Under the pieces are notes generated by a model. That model was given only the letters and a program-made list of their open reading frames with translations. It made no database searches and had not been told where the DNA came from. 21,071 nucleotides of DNA from HGM04593 sp045661225. GTDB lineage: Bacteria; Bacteroidota; Bacteroidia; Bacteroidales; Bacteroidaceae. A program made the translations under genes and the position numbers. The DNA is taken from the NCBI GenBank assembly GCA_045661225.1, contig JAZRFF010000002.1, positions 1-21,071 on the forward strand. The letters run 5' to 3'. Below, piece by piece: positions 1 through 7,197 of the stretch (position 1 is its first letter; every line of letters begins with the position of its first letter).

Positions 1-518
1 ACGCAGTAGTTCTCATCACGAGAAACAATCTGTGCAAAGTTACCGGCTGAACGAACAAGGATAGCACCCTGTCCAGGACGAAGCTCGATGTTGTGAACCA
101 CTGTACCGATAGGAATATTCTTCAAAGGAAGAGCATTACCAACCTCAGGAGCAGCGCTAGGTCCTGACATCAAAACTGCGCCAACCTCCAAACCATTAGG
201 AGCAATTATATACGACTTAACACCATCGGCATAGCAAAGAAGAGCAATGCGAGCCGAACGGTTAGGATCGTACTCGATTGACTTAACTGTTGCAGGAATA
301 CCGTCTTTATTACGCTTGAAGTCGATAAAACGGAACTTACGCTTGTGGCCACCGCCTCTGTAGCGCATAGTCATCTTACCGTCATTGTTGCGTCCACCTG
401 TCGAACGCTTACCGGTTACAAGCGATTTCTCTGGTACCGCAGCAGTGATTTCTTCGAAGGTACCAATAATCTTATGTCTCTGGCCCGGTGTTGTAGGCTT
501 AAATTTACGTACTGCCAT
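1..518 (-). CDS. rplB: 50S ribosomal protein L2 (uL2), N-terminal part, cut by window edge
   Basis: Large-subunit protein that binds 23S rRNA near the peptidyl transferase centre and helps the subunits associate. About 172 N-terminal residues are visible. The protein begins MAVRKFKPTTPGQR, followed by the conserved stretch TGGRNNDGKMTMRYRGGGHK and then RFIDFKRNKDGIPATV, which are hallmark L2 positions. The remaining C-terminal third or so, with the conserved His of the peptidyl-transferase region, lies beyond the left edge. The start ATG at 518 is 5 bases after the rplW stop, so the two are very likely cotranslated. It is the last gene of the S10 cluster visible here; rpsS, rplV and rpsC would be expected next. 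No Shine-Dalgarno is seen. Identity is certain; the truncation is only the window boundary. Confidence 0.97.
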   Translation of the reverse strand, partial: MAVRKFKPTTPGQRHKIIGTFEEITAAVPEKSLVTGKRSTGGRNNDGKMTMRYRGGGHKRKFRFIDFKRNKDGIPATVKSIEYDPNRSARIALLCYADGVKSYIIAPNGLEVGAVLMSGPSAAPEVGNALPLKNIPIGTVVHNIELRPGQGAILVRSAGNFAQIVSRDENYC

Positions 519-523
519 CTTTA

Positions 524-814
524 TTAAATGTTACTATAAAAATCAATAGTATCGCCCTCCTTAAGTGTGACGATAGCCTTCTTTACAGCGTTTGTACGAC
601 CTTTCACAAAACCAGCCTTTGTGTAACGGCTCTTGTTCTTACCTGAATAGTTCATAGTATTAACATCGATAACTGTTACATTGTACAACGCTTCAATCTC
701 TTTCTTAATCACCAACTTGTTAGCCTCGGGGCGAACAATAAAACCAAAGCGGTTGAACTGGTCAGTGATCTTAGTCATCTTCTCAGTGACTATAGGTTTA
801 ATCAAAACTCCCAT
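524..814 (-). CDS. rplW: 50S ribosomal protein L23 (uL23)
   Basis: Large-subunit protein at the exit-tunnel mouth, known in other bacteria as the docking site for trigger factor and SRP. It has 96 residues, normal for the family. It begins MGVLIKPIVTEKMTK, matching the IxxPxxTEK opening of L23. The centre has NKLVIKKEIEALYNV, and the RNA-binding lysine-rich loop is KNKSRYTKAGFVKGRTNAVKKAIV. It sits between rplD (12-base gap) and rplB (5-base gap) in canonical S10 order. Unlike its neighbours it has a near-perfect Shine-Dalgarno, listed separately, which also confirms the start. Confidence 0.97.
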   Translation of the reverse strand: MGVLIKPIVTEKMTKITDQFNRFGFIVRPEANKLVIKKEIEALYNVTVIDVNTMNYSGKNKSRYTKAGFVKGRTNAVKKAIVTLKEGDTIDFYSNI

Positions 815-821
815 TATTATG

Positions 822-829
822 CCTCCTTA
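822..829 (-). promoter_or_regulatory. strong Shine-Dalgarno for rplW, overlapping the rplD stop codon
   Basis: On the minus strand the bases read TAAGGAGG. The TAA is the rplD stop codon and GGAGG follows at once, with 7 bases between it and the rplW ATG. This is a full match to the anti-Shine-Dalgarno CCUCCUUA of typical bacterial 16S rRNA. The leaders of rplB, rplC, rpsJ, fusA, rpsG and rpsL in the same cluster show nothing comparable and are A/T-rich, as usual in Bacteroidota. Confidence 0.8.
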
Positions 830-1459
830 GTTTCTTGTTAGTGTATTGTTAATTATCTCAAGTGAGCTCTCAGTAACAACCAAAACCTCGGCATTCATAA
901 TACCATAGGTATTAATGTCCGAAGCAATAGCCATCTGAGTCCCCTTCAAATTTCTGGCTGACAAATATACTGCTTTATTGCTAGATGGCAAAACGAAGAG
1001 CTGTTTTCTTTCAGAAACTTTAAGATTATTTAACACCTCAACAAATGCCTTTGTGCTAGGAGCGTCAAAATTGAAGTCCTCAACAACAACAATAGCATTC
1101 TCAATTGCCTTCTGAGAAAGAGCAGACTTGCGAGCAAGCTGCTTAACCTTTTTGTTAAGCTTGAAATTGTAGTCACGAGGAGTAGGACCGAACACTCTCG
1201 CACCACCCACCAACAGAGGTGAGTTGATGTCACCACGACGTGCGCCACCGCCGCCCTTCTGACGACCGAGCTTGCGTGTTGAACCCGACATTTCGCTTCT
1301 CTCCTTAGACTTGTGTGTACCCTGACGCTGAGCAGCAAGATACTGTCTTACAGCCATATATACAACGTGCTCGTTTGGCTCGATGCCGAAGATAGATTCG
1401 TCAAGCGTAACCTTTCTTCCGGTGCTTTCACCTTTAATATTTAATACGTTGACTTCCAT
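827..1459 (-). CDS. rplD: 50S ribosomal protein L4 (uL4)
   Basis: Large-subunit protein whose extended loop lines the exit tunnel; in E. coli it also represses the S10 operon by acting on the leader. It has 210 residues. The first 40 residues form the usual variable N-terminus. The tunnel loop covers about residues 45-100: TRKLGRQKGGGGARRGD (the conserved basic GxxRxGD segment), then GGARVFGPTPRDYNFKLNKKVKQLARKSALS. The C-terminus ends SLEIINNTLTRN. Its ATG overlaps the rplC stop by one base (TAATG), so the two are translationally coupled. Whether L4 acts as an autogenous repressor in Bacteroidota is unknown to me and cannot be read from the sequence. Confidence 0.97.
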   Translation of the reverse strand: MEVNVLNIKGESTGRKVTLDESIFGIEPNEHVVYMAVRQYLAAQRQGTHKSKERSEMSGSTRKLGRQKGGGGARRGDINSPLLVGGARVFGPTPRDYNFKLNKKVKQLARKSALSQKAIENAIVVVEDFNFDAPSTKAFVEVLNNLKVSERKQLFVLPSSNKAVYLSARNLKGTQMAIASDINTYGIMNAEVLVVTESSLEIINNTLTRN

Positions 1460-2076
1460 TACTTTTCAATTATTACGATTGAACCATTGTAACCCGGAAC
1501 CGAACCCTTGATAACCAAAAGGTTGTGCTCAGGAATAACCTTTAACACTTGAAGATTGTGTGTAGTAACACGAGCGTTACCCATCTGTCCACCCATTCTA
1601 AGGCCCTTGAACACCTTCGCAGGGTATGAACAAGCACCGATAGAACCCGGCTTGCGAGCGCGGTTGTGCTGACCGTGAGTAGCCTGACCTACACCACCAA
1701 AATTGTGTCTTTTTACAACACCCTGGAATCCCTTACCTTTTGAGGTACCTGTTACGCTAACGTAAGCAGTATCTGCAAAGAGATCCACTGTTACGACATC
1801 ACCCAAATTGAGTGCAGTCTCAAACTCCTTGAACTCGGCCAAGTGGCGCTTGGGAGTCACACCGGCTTTCTTAAAGTGACCTGTAAGAGGAGCATTGACA
1901 CGGCTCTCTTTCTGGTCCTGGAAACCGAGCTGAACAGCCTCATAACCGTCCTTCTCGATAGTTTTCACCTGTGTAACTGCGCAAGGACCTGCTTCGATAA
2001 CAGTGCATGGAACATTTTTACCATCGGCACTGAAAACGGACATCATTCCGATTTTTTTTCCTAATAATCCTGGCAT
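1459..2076 (-). CDS. rplC: 50S ribosomal protein L3 (uL3)
   Basis: Primary 23S rRNA-binding protein that nucleates large-subunit assembly and reaches toward the peptidyl transferase centre. It has 205 residues. It begins MPGLLGKKIGMMSVF, close to the family consensus GxxGxKxGMTxxF. The central extension carries SVTGTSKGKGFQGVVKRHNF, GVGQATHGQHNRARKPGSIG and GLRMGGQMGNARVT, which contain the conserved residues near the catalytic centre. The start at 2076 is preferred over an internal Met because MPGLLGKKIG is the conserved N-terminus. It lies 38 bases downstream of rpsJ, and its stop overlaps the rplD start by one base. Confidence 0.97.
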   Translation of the reverse strand: MPGLLGKKIGMMSVFSADGKNVPCTVIEAGPCAVTQVKTIEKDGYEAVQLGFQDQKESRVNAPLTGHFKKAGVTPKRHLAEFKEFETALNLGDVVTVDLFADTAYVSVTGTSKGKGFQGVVKRHNFGGVGQATHGQHNRARKPGSIGACSYPAKVFKGLRMGGQMGNARVTTHNLQVLKVIPEHNLLVIKGSVPGYNGSIVIIEK

Positions 2077-2114
2077 TTCAGTTTAATTTAAATAAGTTGA
2101 TAAATACATTAAAA

Positions 2115-2420
2115 TTACACTTTAATCTCGACCTCAACACCTGAAGGCAACTCAAGTTTCATAAGAGCATCAACAGTCTTAGCTGTAGAGCTATAGATGT
2201 CAATAAGTCTCTTGAAAGAGGAAAGCTGGAACTGCTCACGGCTCTTCTTGTTAACGAAGGTTGAGCGGTTTACTGTAAAAATACGCTTGTGTGTAGGCAA
2301 TGGAATAGGACCGCTAACGATTGCGCCTGTAGCCTTCACAGTCTTTACAATCTTCTCAGCCGACTTGTCAACCAAGTTGTGATCGTAAGATTTAAGTTTG
2401 ATTCTAATTTTCTGACTCAT
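2115..2420 (-). CDS. rpsJ: 30S ribosomal protein S10 (uS10)
   Basis: Small-subunit head protein; as NusE it is also part of transcription antitermination complexes in other bacteria. It has 101 residues, the usual length. It begins MSQKIRIKLKSYDHNLVDKS, matching the S10 consensus (IRIRLKxYDHxxLD). The family signature is visible as GPIPLPTHKRIFTVNRSTFV, followed by KKSREQFQLSSFKRLIDI. It opens the S10 half of the cluster and lies 75 bases downstream of fusA. That gap holds a strong hairpin, listed separately, which may separate or modulate the two halves. No Shine-Dalgarno is visible. Confidence 0.97.
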   Translation of the reverse strand: MSQKIRIKLKSYDHNLVDKSAEKIVKTVKATGAIVSGPIPLPTHKRIFTVNRSTFVNKKSREQFQLSSFKRLIDIYSSTAKTVDALMKLELPSGVEVEIKV

Positions 2421-2451
2421 GTCATTTAATGGTTTATAAAATTTATAATTG

Positions 2452-2497
2452 CCAGCCGGTTAAGAGTCATTCGCTAACCGGCTGGCTTTATTTTTTT
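2452..2497. promoter_or_regulatory. perfect 12-bp inverted repeat in the fusA-rpsJ gap (terminator-like on the plus strand)
   Basis: Bases 2452-2463 (GCCAGCCGGTTA) and 2476-2487 (TAACCGGCTGGC) form an uninterrupted 12-bp stem with a 12-base loop. On the plus strand the stem is followed by TTTATTTTTT, which is the form of an intrinsic terminator. The genes, however, are read from the minus strand, where the stem is followed by AATTATAAATTTTATAA, only a weak U-tract. In the operon's own mRNA the hairpin would sit about 30 bases before the rpsJ start. It could stop antisense transcription, slow or partly end transcription between fusA and rpsJ, or be an RNA control site. The function is inferred; the repeat is directly seen. 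Confidence 0.7.
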
Positions 2498-4589
2498 ACT
2501 TTTGAAGTTCCTCGAGTATCTGCTTAGCCAAAGAAGCACTTACCTGCTCGTGGTGATCGTATGTCATTGACGATGTAGCACGACCCGAAGTAATGGTACG
2601 GAGCGATGTCACGTAACCGAACATCTCTGACAGAGGTACCATAGCCTTAACGATACGTGCACCTGTACGGCTTGTCTCAAAGCCCTCAACCTGGCCACGA
2701 CGCTTGTTAAGGTCGGCAATCACATCACCCATACTCTCCTCGGGAGTCACTACCTCAAGCTTCATCATAGGCTCAAGGAGAACGGGGTTAGCCTTCTGAC
2801 AAGCATTCTTGTATGCCTGAATAGCACAAACCTCGAAAGACAACTGGTCAGAGTCAACGGGGTGATAGCCACCATCGAGAAGAACAACCTTCAAAGACTC
2901 CATAGGATAGCCCGCGAGCACACCCGACTTGATAGCTGTCTGGAAGCCCTTCTGAACCGAAGGAATGAACTCCTTGGGAACGTTACCACCCTTAACCTCG
3001 TTAACAAACTGAAGGTTACCCTCCTTAAAGTCTGCATCAGCAGGACCTACAGAAACAAGGATCTTAGCATACTTACCCTTACCACCAGTCTGCTTCTTGT
3101 AAGTCTCGTCAACCTGAACTGTACCGGTAATAGCCTCTTTGTAGCTAACCTGAGGACGACCCTGGTTACACTCTACGTTAAACTCACGTTTCAGACGGTC
3201 GATAATAATCTCGAGGTGAAGCTCACCCATACCCGAGATAATTGTCTGACCAGACTGCTCATCGGTTCTTACAGTAAATGTAGGATCCTCTTCTGCGAGC
3301 TTAGCAAGACCATTAGCAAGCTTGTCAAGGTCTTTCTGGGTCTTAGGCTCTACTGCGATAGAAATCACAGGATCGGGGAATGACATTGACTCAAGTACGA
3401 TAGGACCGTCCTCCGAGCAAAGTGTATCACCGGTACGTACGTCCTTAAGACCAATCACAGCACCAATATCACCGGCACCAAGAACCTCAACAGGATTCTG
3501 CTTGTTAGAGTGCATCTGGAACATACGTGAAATACGCTCCTTGCGACCCGAACGAGTATCGTAAATATATGAACCCGACTCAAGCTTACCTGAATATACG
3601 CGAACGTAAATCAGACGACCAACGAATGGGTTTGTAGCAATCTTAAACACAAGAGCCGAAGTCTTGTCATCTTCGCTGGGACGACGTGTCTCCATCTCGT
3701 CTGTCTTGGGGTTCATACCCTCAACAGCAGGAGTATCCAGAGGTGAAGGCAAGAATGCGCAGACAAAGTCGAGCAAAGGCTGAACGCCCTTATTCTTAAA
3801 CGAAGAACCGCAAGTCATAGGAGTAATCTCCATAGCAAGTGTACCCTTGCGAATAGCAGCAATAAGCTCTTCCTCTGTAATTGACTCGGGATCCTCAAGA
3901 ACCTTCATCATCAACTCCTCGTCAAAGTCAGCAGCCTTCTCAAGAAGATGCTCTCTCCACTGGTTAGCCTCGTCAACAAGCTCAGCGGGAATCTCCTCTA
4001 CAGTATAGTCAAGAGCGCCATCACGATAAACAAGCGCCTTCATTCTGATAAGGTCTACTACACCAAGGAACTTCTCTTCTGAACCGATAGGAATTGTCAC
4101 AGGGCAAGGATTTGCACCAAGAACCTCCTTCATCTGGCGCATTACCGAGAAGAAGTCAGCACCTGAACGGTCCATCTTGTTTACATAAGCGATACGGGGA
4201 ACATTATACTTGTCCGCCTGACGCCATACAGTCTCAGACTGAGGCTCAACACCACCTACAGCACAGAAAGCAGCGATAGCACCGTCGAGCACACGAAGTG
4301 AACGCTCAACCTCGGCTGTAAAGTCCACGTGTCCCGGAGTGTCAATCAAGTTAAACTTGTACTGAGTACCGTTCCAGTTCCAGAATGTTGTTGTAGCAGC
4401 AGAGGTAATTGTAATACCACGCTCCTGCTCCTGCTCCATCCAGTCCATTGTAGCAGCACCATCGTGCACCTCACCAATTTTGTGTGAAAGACCGGTGTAG
4501 AACAAAATACGCTCCGATGTAGTAGTTTTACCAGCATCGATGTGAGCACTAATACCGATATTACGGGTAAATTGAAGTTCGTTTGCCAT
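2496..4589 (-). CDS. fusA: translation elongation factor G
   Basis: GTPase that drives translocation and, with ribosome recycling factor, ribosome recycling in the cytosol. It has 697 residues and full five-domain length. The P-loop AHIDAGKT is at about 15-22, switch I RGITIT at 57-62, DTPGH at 83-87 and NKMD at 137-140. Domain II includes VGRLIYVRVYSGKLESGSYI. Domain III has GMGELHLEIIIDRLKREF, and domain IV has GGNVPKEFIPSVQKGFQ. The C-terminus carries EMFGYVTSLRTITSGRATSSM, typical of canonical EF-G rather than the EF-G2 paralogues. It lies 19 bases after rpsG, and tuf does not follow. No obvious fusidic-acid resistance feature can be judged without an alignment. Confidence 0.98.
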   Translation of the reverse strand: MANELQFTRNIGISAHIDAGKTTTSERILFYTGLSHKIGEVHDGAATMDWMEQEQERGITITSAATTTFWNWNGTQYKFNLIDTPGHVDFTAEVERSLRVLDGAIAAFCAVGGVEPQSETVWRQADKYNVPRIAYVNKMDRSGADFFSVMRQMKEVLGANPCPVTIPIGSEEKFLGVVDLIRMKALVYRDGALDYTVEEIPAELVDEANQWREHLLEKAADFDEELMMKVLEDPESITEEELIAAIRKGTLAMEITPMTCGSSFKNKGVQPLLDFVCAFLPSPLDTPAVEGMNPKTDEMETRRPSEDDKTSALVFKIATNPFVGRLIYVRVYSGKLESGSYIYDTRSGRKERISRMFQMHSNKQNPVEVLGAGDIGAVIGLKDVRTGDTLCSEDGPIVLESMSFPDPVISIAVEPKTQKDLDKLANGLAKLAEEDPTFTVRTDEQSGQTIISGMGELHLEIIIDRLKREFNVECNQGRPQVSYKEAITGTVQVDETYKKQTGGKGKYAKILVSVGPADADFKEGNLQFVNEVKGGNVPKEFIPSVQKGFQTAIKSGVLAGYPMESLKVVLLDGGYHPVDSDQLSFEVCAIQAYKNACQKANPVLLEPMMKLEVVTPEESMGDVIADLNKRRGQVEGFETSRTGARIVKAMVPLSEMFGYVTSLRTITSGRATSSMTYDHHEQVSASLAKQILEELQK

Positions 4590-4608
4590 TTTCTTATGCT
4601 GTTAAGGA

Positions 4609-5085
4609 TTAGAAACGGAAATGTGCGAATGCACGGTTAGCCTCAGCCATACGGTGCATATCCTCCTTACGTTTGAAAGCACCACCCTGATTGTTGTAAG
4701 CGTCCATAATCTCGTTGCAGAGCTTCTCAGCCATAGACTTACCGCCACGTTTACGAGCGAACATAATCATATTCTTCATTGAGATAGACTCCTTACGGTC
4801 TGCACGAATTTCGGTAGGAACCTGGAATGTAGCACCACCGATACGGCGTGACTTAACCTCCAACTTAGGAGTAATATTCTCCAAAGCCTGCTTCCAAATT
4901 TCAAGTGGGGTTTTCTCCTCGCTCTTCATCTTGTTACCAACAAGCTCAAGAGCACCATAGAAAATAGTGTACGATACGTTTTTCTTTCCGTCATACATCA
5001 GGTGGTTAACGAATTTAGATACCATCTGATCGTTGAAAACGGGATCCGGAAGGATCACACGTTTTTTTGGTTTTGCTTTTCTCAT
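4609..5085 (-). CDS. rpsG: 30S ribosomal protein S7 (uS7)
   Basis: Small-subunit head protein that organises the 3' domain of 16S rRNA and contacts tRNA at the E site. It has 158 residues, normal for the family. It begins MRKAKPKKRVILPDPVFNDQ, close to the S7 opening (R...PDPxYxxxxVxKFVNxLMxDGKK). It continues with KFVNHLMYDGKKNVSYTIFY and then KSRRIGGATFQVPTEIRADR. The tail NRAFAHFRF is the Bacteroidota form of the end. In E. coli, S7 is the translational repressor of the str operon and binds the rpsL-rpsG spacer. Here that spacer is unusually long (192 bases) and is listed separately. Confidence 0.97.
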   Translation of the reverse strand: MRKAKPKKRVILPDPVFNDQMVSKFVNHLMYDGKKNVSYTIFYGALELVGNKMKSEEKTPLEIWKQALENITPKLEVKSRRIGGATFQVPTEIRADRKESISMKNMIMFARKRGGKSMAEKLCNEIMDAYNNQGGAFKRKEDMHRMAEANRAFAHFRF

Positions 5086-5277
5086 TTTCTCTTACGAAAA
5101 TTTACGTTTTGTGTGGGCTGCGTTATTGCAAATTCTTCAATGCTTCCACCGAAACATTTACTCAACCTTTATAACTTCCAACAAACCAAAACAAGTTAAA
5201 AATTATGTTTTAAAAAAGTCATATCCCGATATTTACAAGCCGGAATCACTTTGCTGCCGCTTGTTCTTTGTCAAGAA
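5086..5277 (-). promoter_or_regulatory. 192-base rpsL-rpsG spacer with possible RNA structure
   Basis: No gene is seen here. On the minus (mRNA) strand, just after the rpsL stop, a stem can form between 5259-5263 and 5236-5240 (CAAGC with GCTTG). A further GG/CC pairing is possible across a one-base bulge (5257-5258 with 5242-5243). Next comes ATATCGGGATAT (5232-5221), a short inverted repeat, followed by six U at 5217-5212. This could be a weak attenuator or a protein-binding RNA. In E. coli, S7 binds the corresponding spacer. I found no convincing TAnnTTTG promoter box for rpsG in this gap. Confidence 0.35.
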
Positions 5278-5658
5278 TTACTTTTTAGCTTTAGGACGCT
5301 TAGCACCATATTTTGAACGGCGCTGTGTACGGTTAGCTACACCTGCGGTATCAAGAGTACCACGAACAATGTGATAACGTACACCAGGGAGGTCCTTAAC
5401 ACGACCGCCACGTACCAAAACGATTGAGTGCTCCTGCAAGTTGTGTCCTTCACCAGGAATGTAAGAGTTAACCTCCTTCTGGTTAGTCAAGCGTACACGA
5501 GCAACTTTTCTCATAGCAGAGTTAGGTTTCTTAGGAGTTGTAGTGTAAACACGTACACACACACCACGACGCTGCGGACAGTTGTCAAGTGCGGGCGACT
5601 TGCTCTTCTCTACAATCACATCTCTGCCTTTTCTTACTAATTGCTGAATTGTAGGCAT
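5278..5658 (-). CDS. rpsL: 30S ribosomal protein S12 (uS12)
   Basis: Decoding-centre protein and target site for streptomycin accuracy mutations. It has 126 residues. It begins MPTIQQLVRKGRDVIVEKSK. The conserved loops are TTTPKKPNSAMRKVARVRLTN (Lys43 and Lys44) and GGRVKDLPGVRYHIVRG (Lys88, Pro91). Both positions where streptomycin-resistance changes are classically found carry the wild-type residue. The C-terminus ends in the basic tail RRSKYGAKRPKAKK. It is the promoter-proximal gene of the cluster; two candidate promoters lie upstream. The leader is A/T-rich without a Shine-Dalgarno. Confidence 0.97.
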   Translation of the reverse strand: MPTIQQLVRKGRDVIVEKSKSPALDNCPQRRGVCVRVYTTTPKKPNSAMRKVARVRLTNQKEVNSYIPGEGHNLQEHSIVLVRGGRVKDLPGVRYHIVRGTLDTAGVANRTQRRSKYGAKRPKAKK

Positions 5659-5719
5659 TTTGTTTAATTTTTAATTATTATATATTGTTTTTAAATATTT
5701 CTAAGCCTGTGAACACTAT

Positions 5720-5734
5720 AGTCCATTTTGGACT
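5720..5734. repeat. short palindrome at the expected start of the rpsL transcript
   Basis: AGTCCA (5720-5725) and TGGACT (5729-5734) form a 6-bp inverted repeat with a 3-base centre. On the minus strand it begins one base after the TACCTTTG box, so it should cover the transcription start. It may be an operator or a hairpin at the extreme 5' end of the mRNA. The symmetry is seen; the role is inferred. Confidence 0.5.
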
Positions 5735-5735
5735 G

Positions 5736-5743
5736 CAAAGGTA
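5736..5743 (-). promoter_or_regulatory. candidate rpsL/str operon promoter, -7 box TACCTTTG
   Basis: The minus strand reads TACCTTTG, an exact match to the Bacteroidota -7 consensus TAnnTTTG, 77 bases before the rpsL ATG. About 20 bases further upstream the strand is T-rich (TTCTTTTTT near 5762-5770) rather than a clean TTTG -33 box. The transcript would carry a leader of roughly 70 bases before rpsL. Confidence 0.5.
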
Positions 5744-5796
5744 AAAATTATTTTTCTAATAAAAAAGAATTTATTGCATTTTTGAACAAAAAGCAT

Positions 5797-5804
5797 CAAA
5801 AGTA
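5797..5804 (-). promoter_or_regulatory. second candidate promoter upstream of rpsL, -7 box TACTTTTG
   Basis: The minus strand reads TACTTTTG, also matching TAnnTTTG, about 60 bases upstream of the first box. A TTG lies 22 bases further upstream (5829-5827), slightly beyond the usual 19-21 base spacing. Tandem promoters would be reasonable for a ribosomal-protein operon, but an 8-base match in an A/T-rich spacer can occur by chance. Confidence 0.3.
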
Positions 5805-5903
5805 TCCATTTTTAGAGCACAATCAGCAACAGAAGCCGCTCAAACAGAGGATTTAAATAGTTAATTATTGTTAAATAATACAATTCCTTTTCTCATCAAC
5901 AAT

Positions 5904-5935
5904 AAAAAAGCGCCATCACCCACAGGCAACAGCGC
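5904..5935 (-). terminator. intrinsic terminator after obgE
   Basis: On the minus strand GCGCUGUUGCC (from 5935) pairs with GGGUGAUGGCGC (ending at 5910), giving an 11-bp stem rich in GC and GU pairs with a short loop. Six U (5909-5904) follow. It lies 26 bases beyond the obgE stop and separates the hpt-adk-obgE unit from the rpsL promoter region. Confidence 0.8.
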
Positions 5936-5960
5936 AATACCTTATATAATATAATACACA

Positions 5961-7112
5961 TTACTCCTCATCAAAGTCAAATTCATCGTACTCCTCCACG
6001 CTTTCATCGGCAGCGTCATCAAAATCAGGTTCCCAATCGGCAAAATCGCTTGCAAGCATACGCGCATCGTAATTACGATGAACAAGTTCCTCACGTTTTA
6101 CAGCGGCAAGCCGGTTCTCTTCACTATTCAAGCGCTCCCACAGCACATCTTTAAGCTCCTGCACGCCCTCGCCCGTTGCAGCAGAAATAAACACGCAAGG
6201 CACGTCGTCCGGAAGATTCTCCGAAAGCATCTCTTTCAGTTCCTCATCTATCAAATCGCACTTTGTAACAGCAAGCACACGCTGTTTGTCGAGCATTTCA
6301 GGATTGAACGTTGCAAGTTCGTTAAGCAGCACCTCATACTCCTTTTTAATATCATCAGCCTCGGCCGGCACCATAAAAAGCAACAAGGAATTACGCTCAA
6401 TATGACGCAAGAAACGAAGTCCCAATCCCTTGCCCTGGCTTGCACCTTCAATAATTCCCGGAATATCGGCCATCACGAACGACTTTCCGTCACGATAGGA
6501 CACTATTCCCAGATTCGGTTCAAGCGTAGTAAAGGGATAATTCGCAATCTTGGGCTTTGCCGCCGACACCGACGAAAGAAGCGTCGATTTTCCGGCATTG
6601 GGAAAACCCACAAGACCGACATCGGCAAGAAGCTTCAACTCAAGCGTAACCGTCATCTCCTGCATAGGTTCCCCCGGCTGAGCGAAACGGGGAGCTTGCC
6701 TTGTAGGTGTGGCAAAATGCACATTACCAAGCCCGCCACGACCGCCTTTAAGAAGAGTTACCAATTGGCCGTCCTCCATCACATCGCACAGAAACTCTCC
6801 GGTCTCAGCATTATAAGCCACAGTACCACAAGGTACATCAACAATCTTGCTTTCGCCGTCGGCACCGGTACTTTTGTTTATTCCGCCATTCTGGCCATTG
6901 CCGGCAAATATATGGCGTTGATACTTCAAGTGCAACAATGTCCAATAGTTACGATTTCCACGCAGGATAATATCGCCACCCTTTCCGCCATCGCCGCCAT
7001 CGGGACCGCCATTAGGGATATATTTCGCACGATGCAAATGCGCCATACCTCGTCCACCTCTGCCCGAGCGACAGACAATCTTCACATAATCAATAAAATT
7101 CGATTCCGCCAT
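5961..7112 (-). CDS. obgE: Obg-family GTPase (CgtA/ObgE)
   Basis: Ribosome-associated GTPase involved in large-subunit assembly and stress signalling. It has 383 residues. The Gly-rich Obg fold covers about residues 1-160, with the runs GRGGRG, NGGPDGGDGGKGGD and GGRGGLGN. The G domain follows with P-loop GFPNAGKST at 169-177, DIPG at 216-219 and TKCD at 283-286, the Thr replacing the usual Asn of NKxD. The tail beyond about 345 is strongly acidic (DWEPDFDDAADESVEEYDE), as in many Obg proteins. It is the last gene of hpt-adk-obgE, 85 bases after adk. A GAGG 9 bases before the ATG is a partial Shine-Dalgarno. Confidence 0.96.
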   Translation of the reverse strand: MAESNFIDYVKIVCRSGRGGRGMAHLHRAKYIPNGGPDGGDGGKGGDIILRGNRNYWTLLHLKYQRHIFAGNGQNGGINKSTGADGESKIVDVPCGTVAYNAETGEFLCDVMEDGQLVTLLKGGRGGLGNVHFATPTRQAPRFAQPGEPMQEMTVTLELKLLADVGLVGFPNAGKSTLLSSVSAAKPKIANYPFTTLEPNLGIVSYRDGKSFVMADIPGIIEGASQGKGLGLRFLRHIERNSLLLFMVPAEADDIKKEYEVLLNELATFNPEMLDKQRVLAVTKCDLIDEELKEMLSENLPDDVPCVFISAATGEGVQELKDVLWERLNSEENRLAAVKREELVHRNYDARMLASDFADWEPDFDDAADESVEEYDEFDFDEE

Positions 7113-7197
7113 AAGTTATTGCCTCACACAATTAACACATTAAAAGCACTATTACCGCCGCACACCAGCGGAACTTTTCCAAAAACGCCGCCTGCAA

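Larger units (their letters stand above)
5659..5960. other. rpsL-obgE intergenic region
   Basis: This 302-base gap between two minus-strand genes holds the obgE terminator (5904-5935), the two candidate rpsL promoter boxes and the palindrome at 5720-5734. The stretch from about 5805 to 5903 is A/T-rich, and I see no open frame with coding character or any RNA gene in it. Confidence 0.7.

Noticed and set aside
2421..2495. Possible missing tuf gene after fusA as a sign of deletion
   Set aside because: As far as I know, Bacteroidota commonly carry tuf elsewhere with fusA followed directly by rpsJ, and there is no remnant here.
2862..3383. 173-codon open frame on the plus strand
   Set aside because: Antisense to fusA; composition reflects the complement of a conserved gene and there is no plausible promoter or family match.
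7113..7197. Possible terminator or regulatory element in the adk-obgE gap
   Set aside because: Only a 4-bp CCGC/GCGG stem with no U-run was found, so the gap looks like a plain operon spacer.
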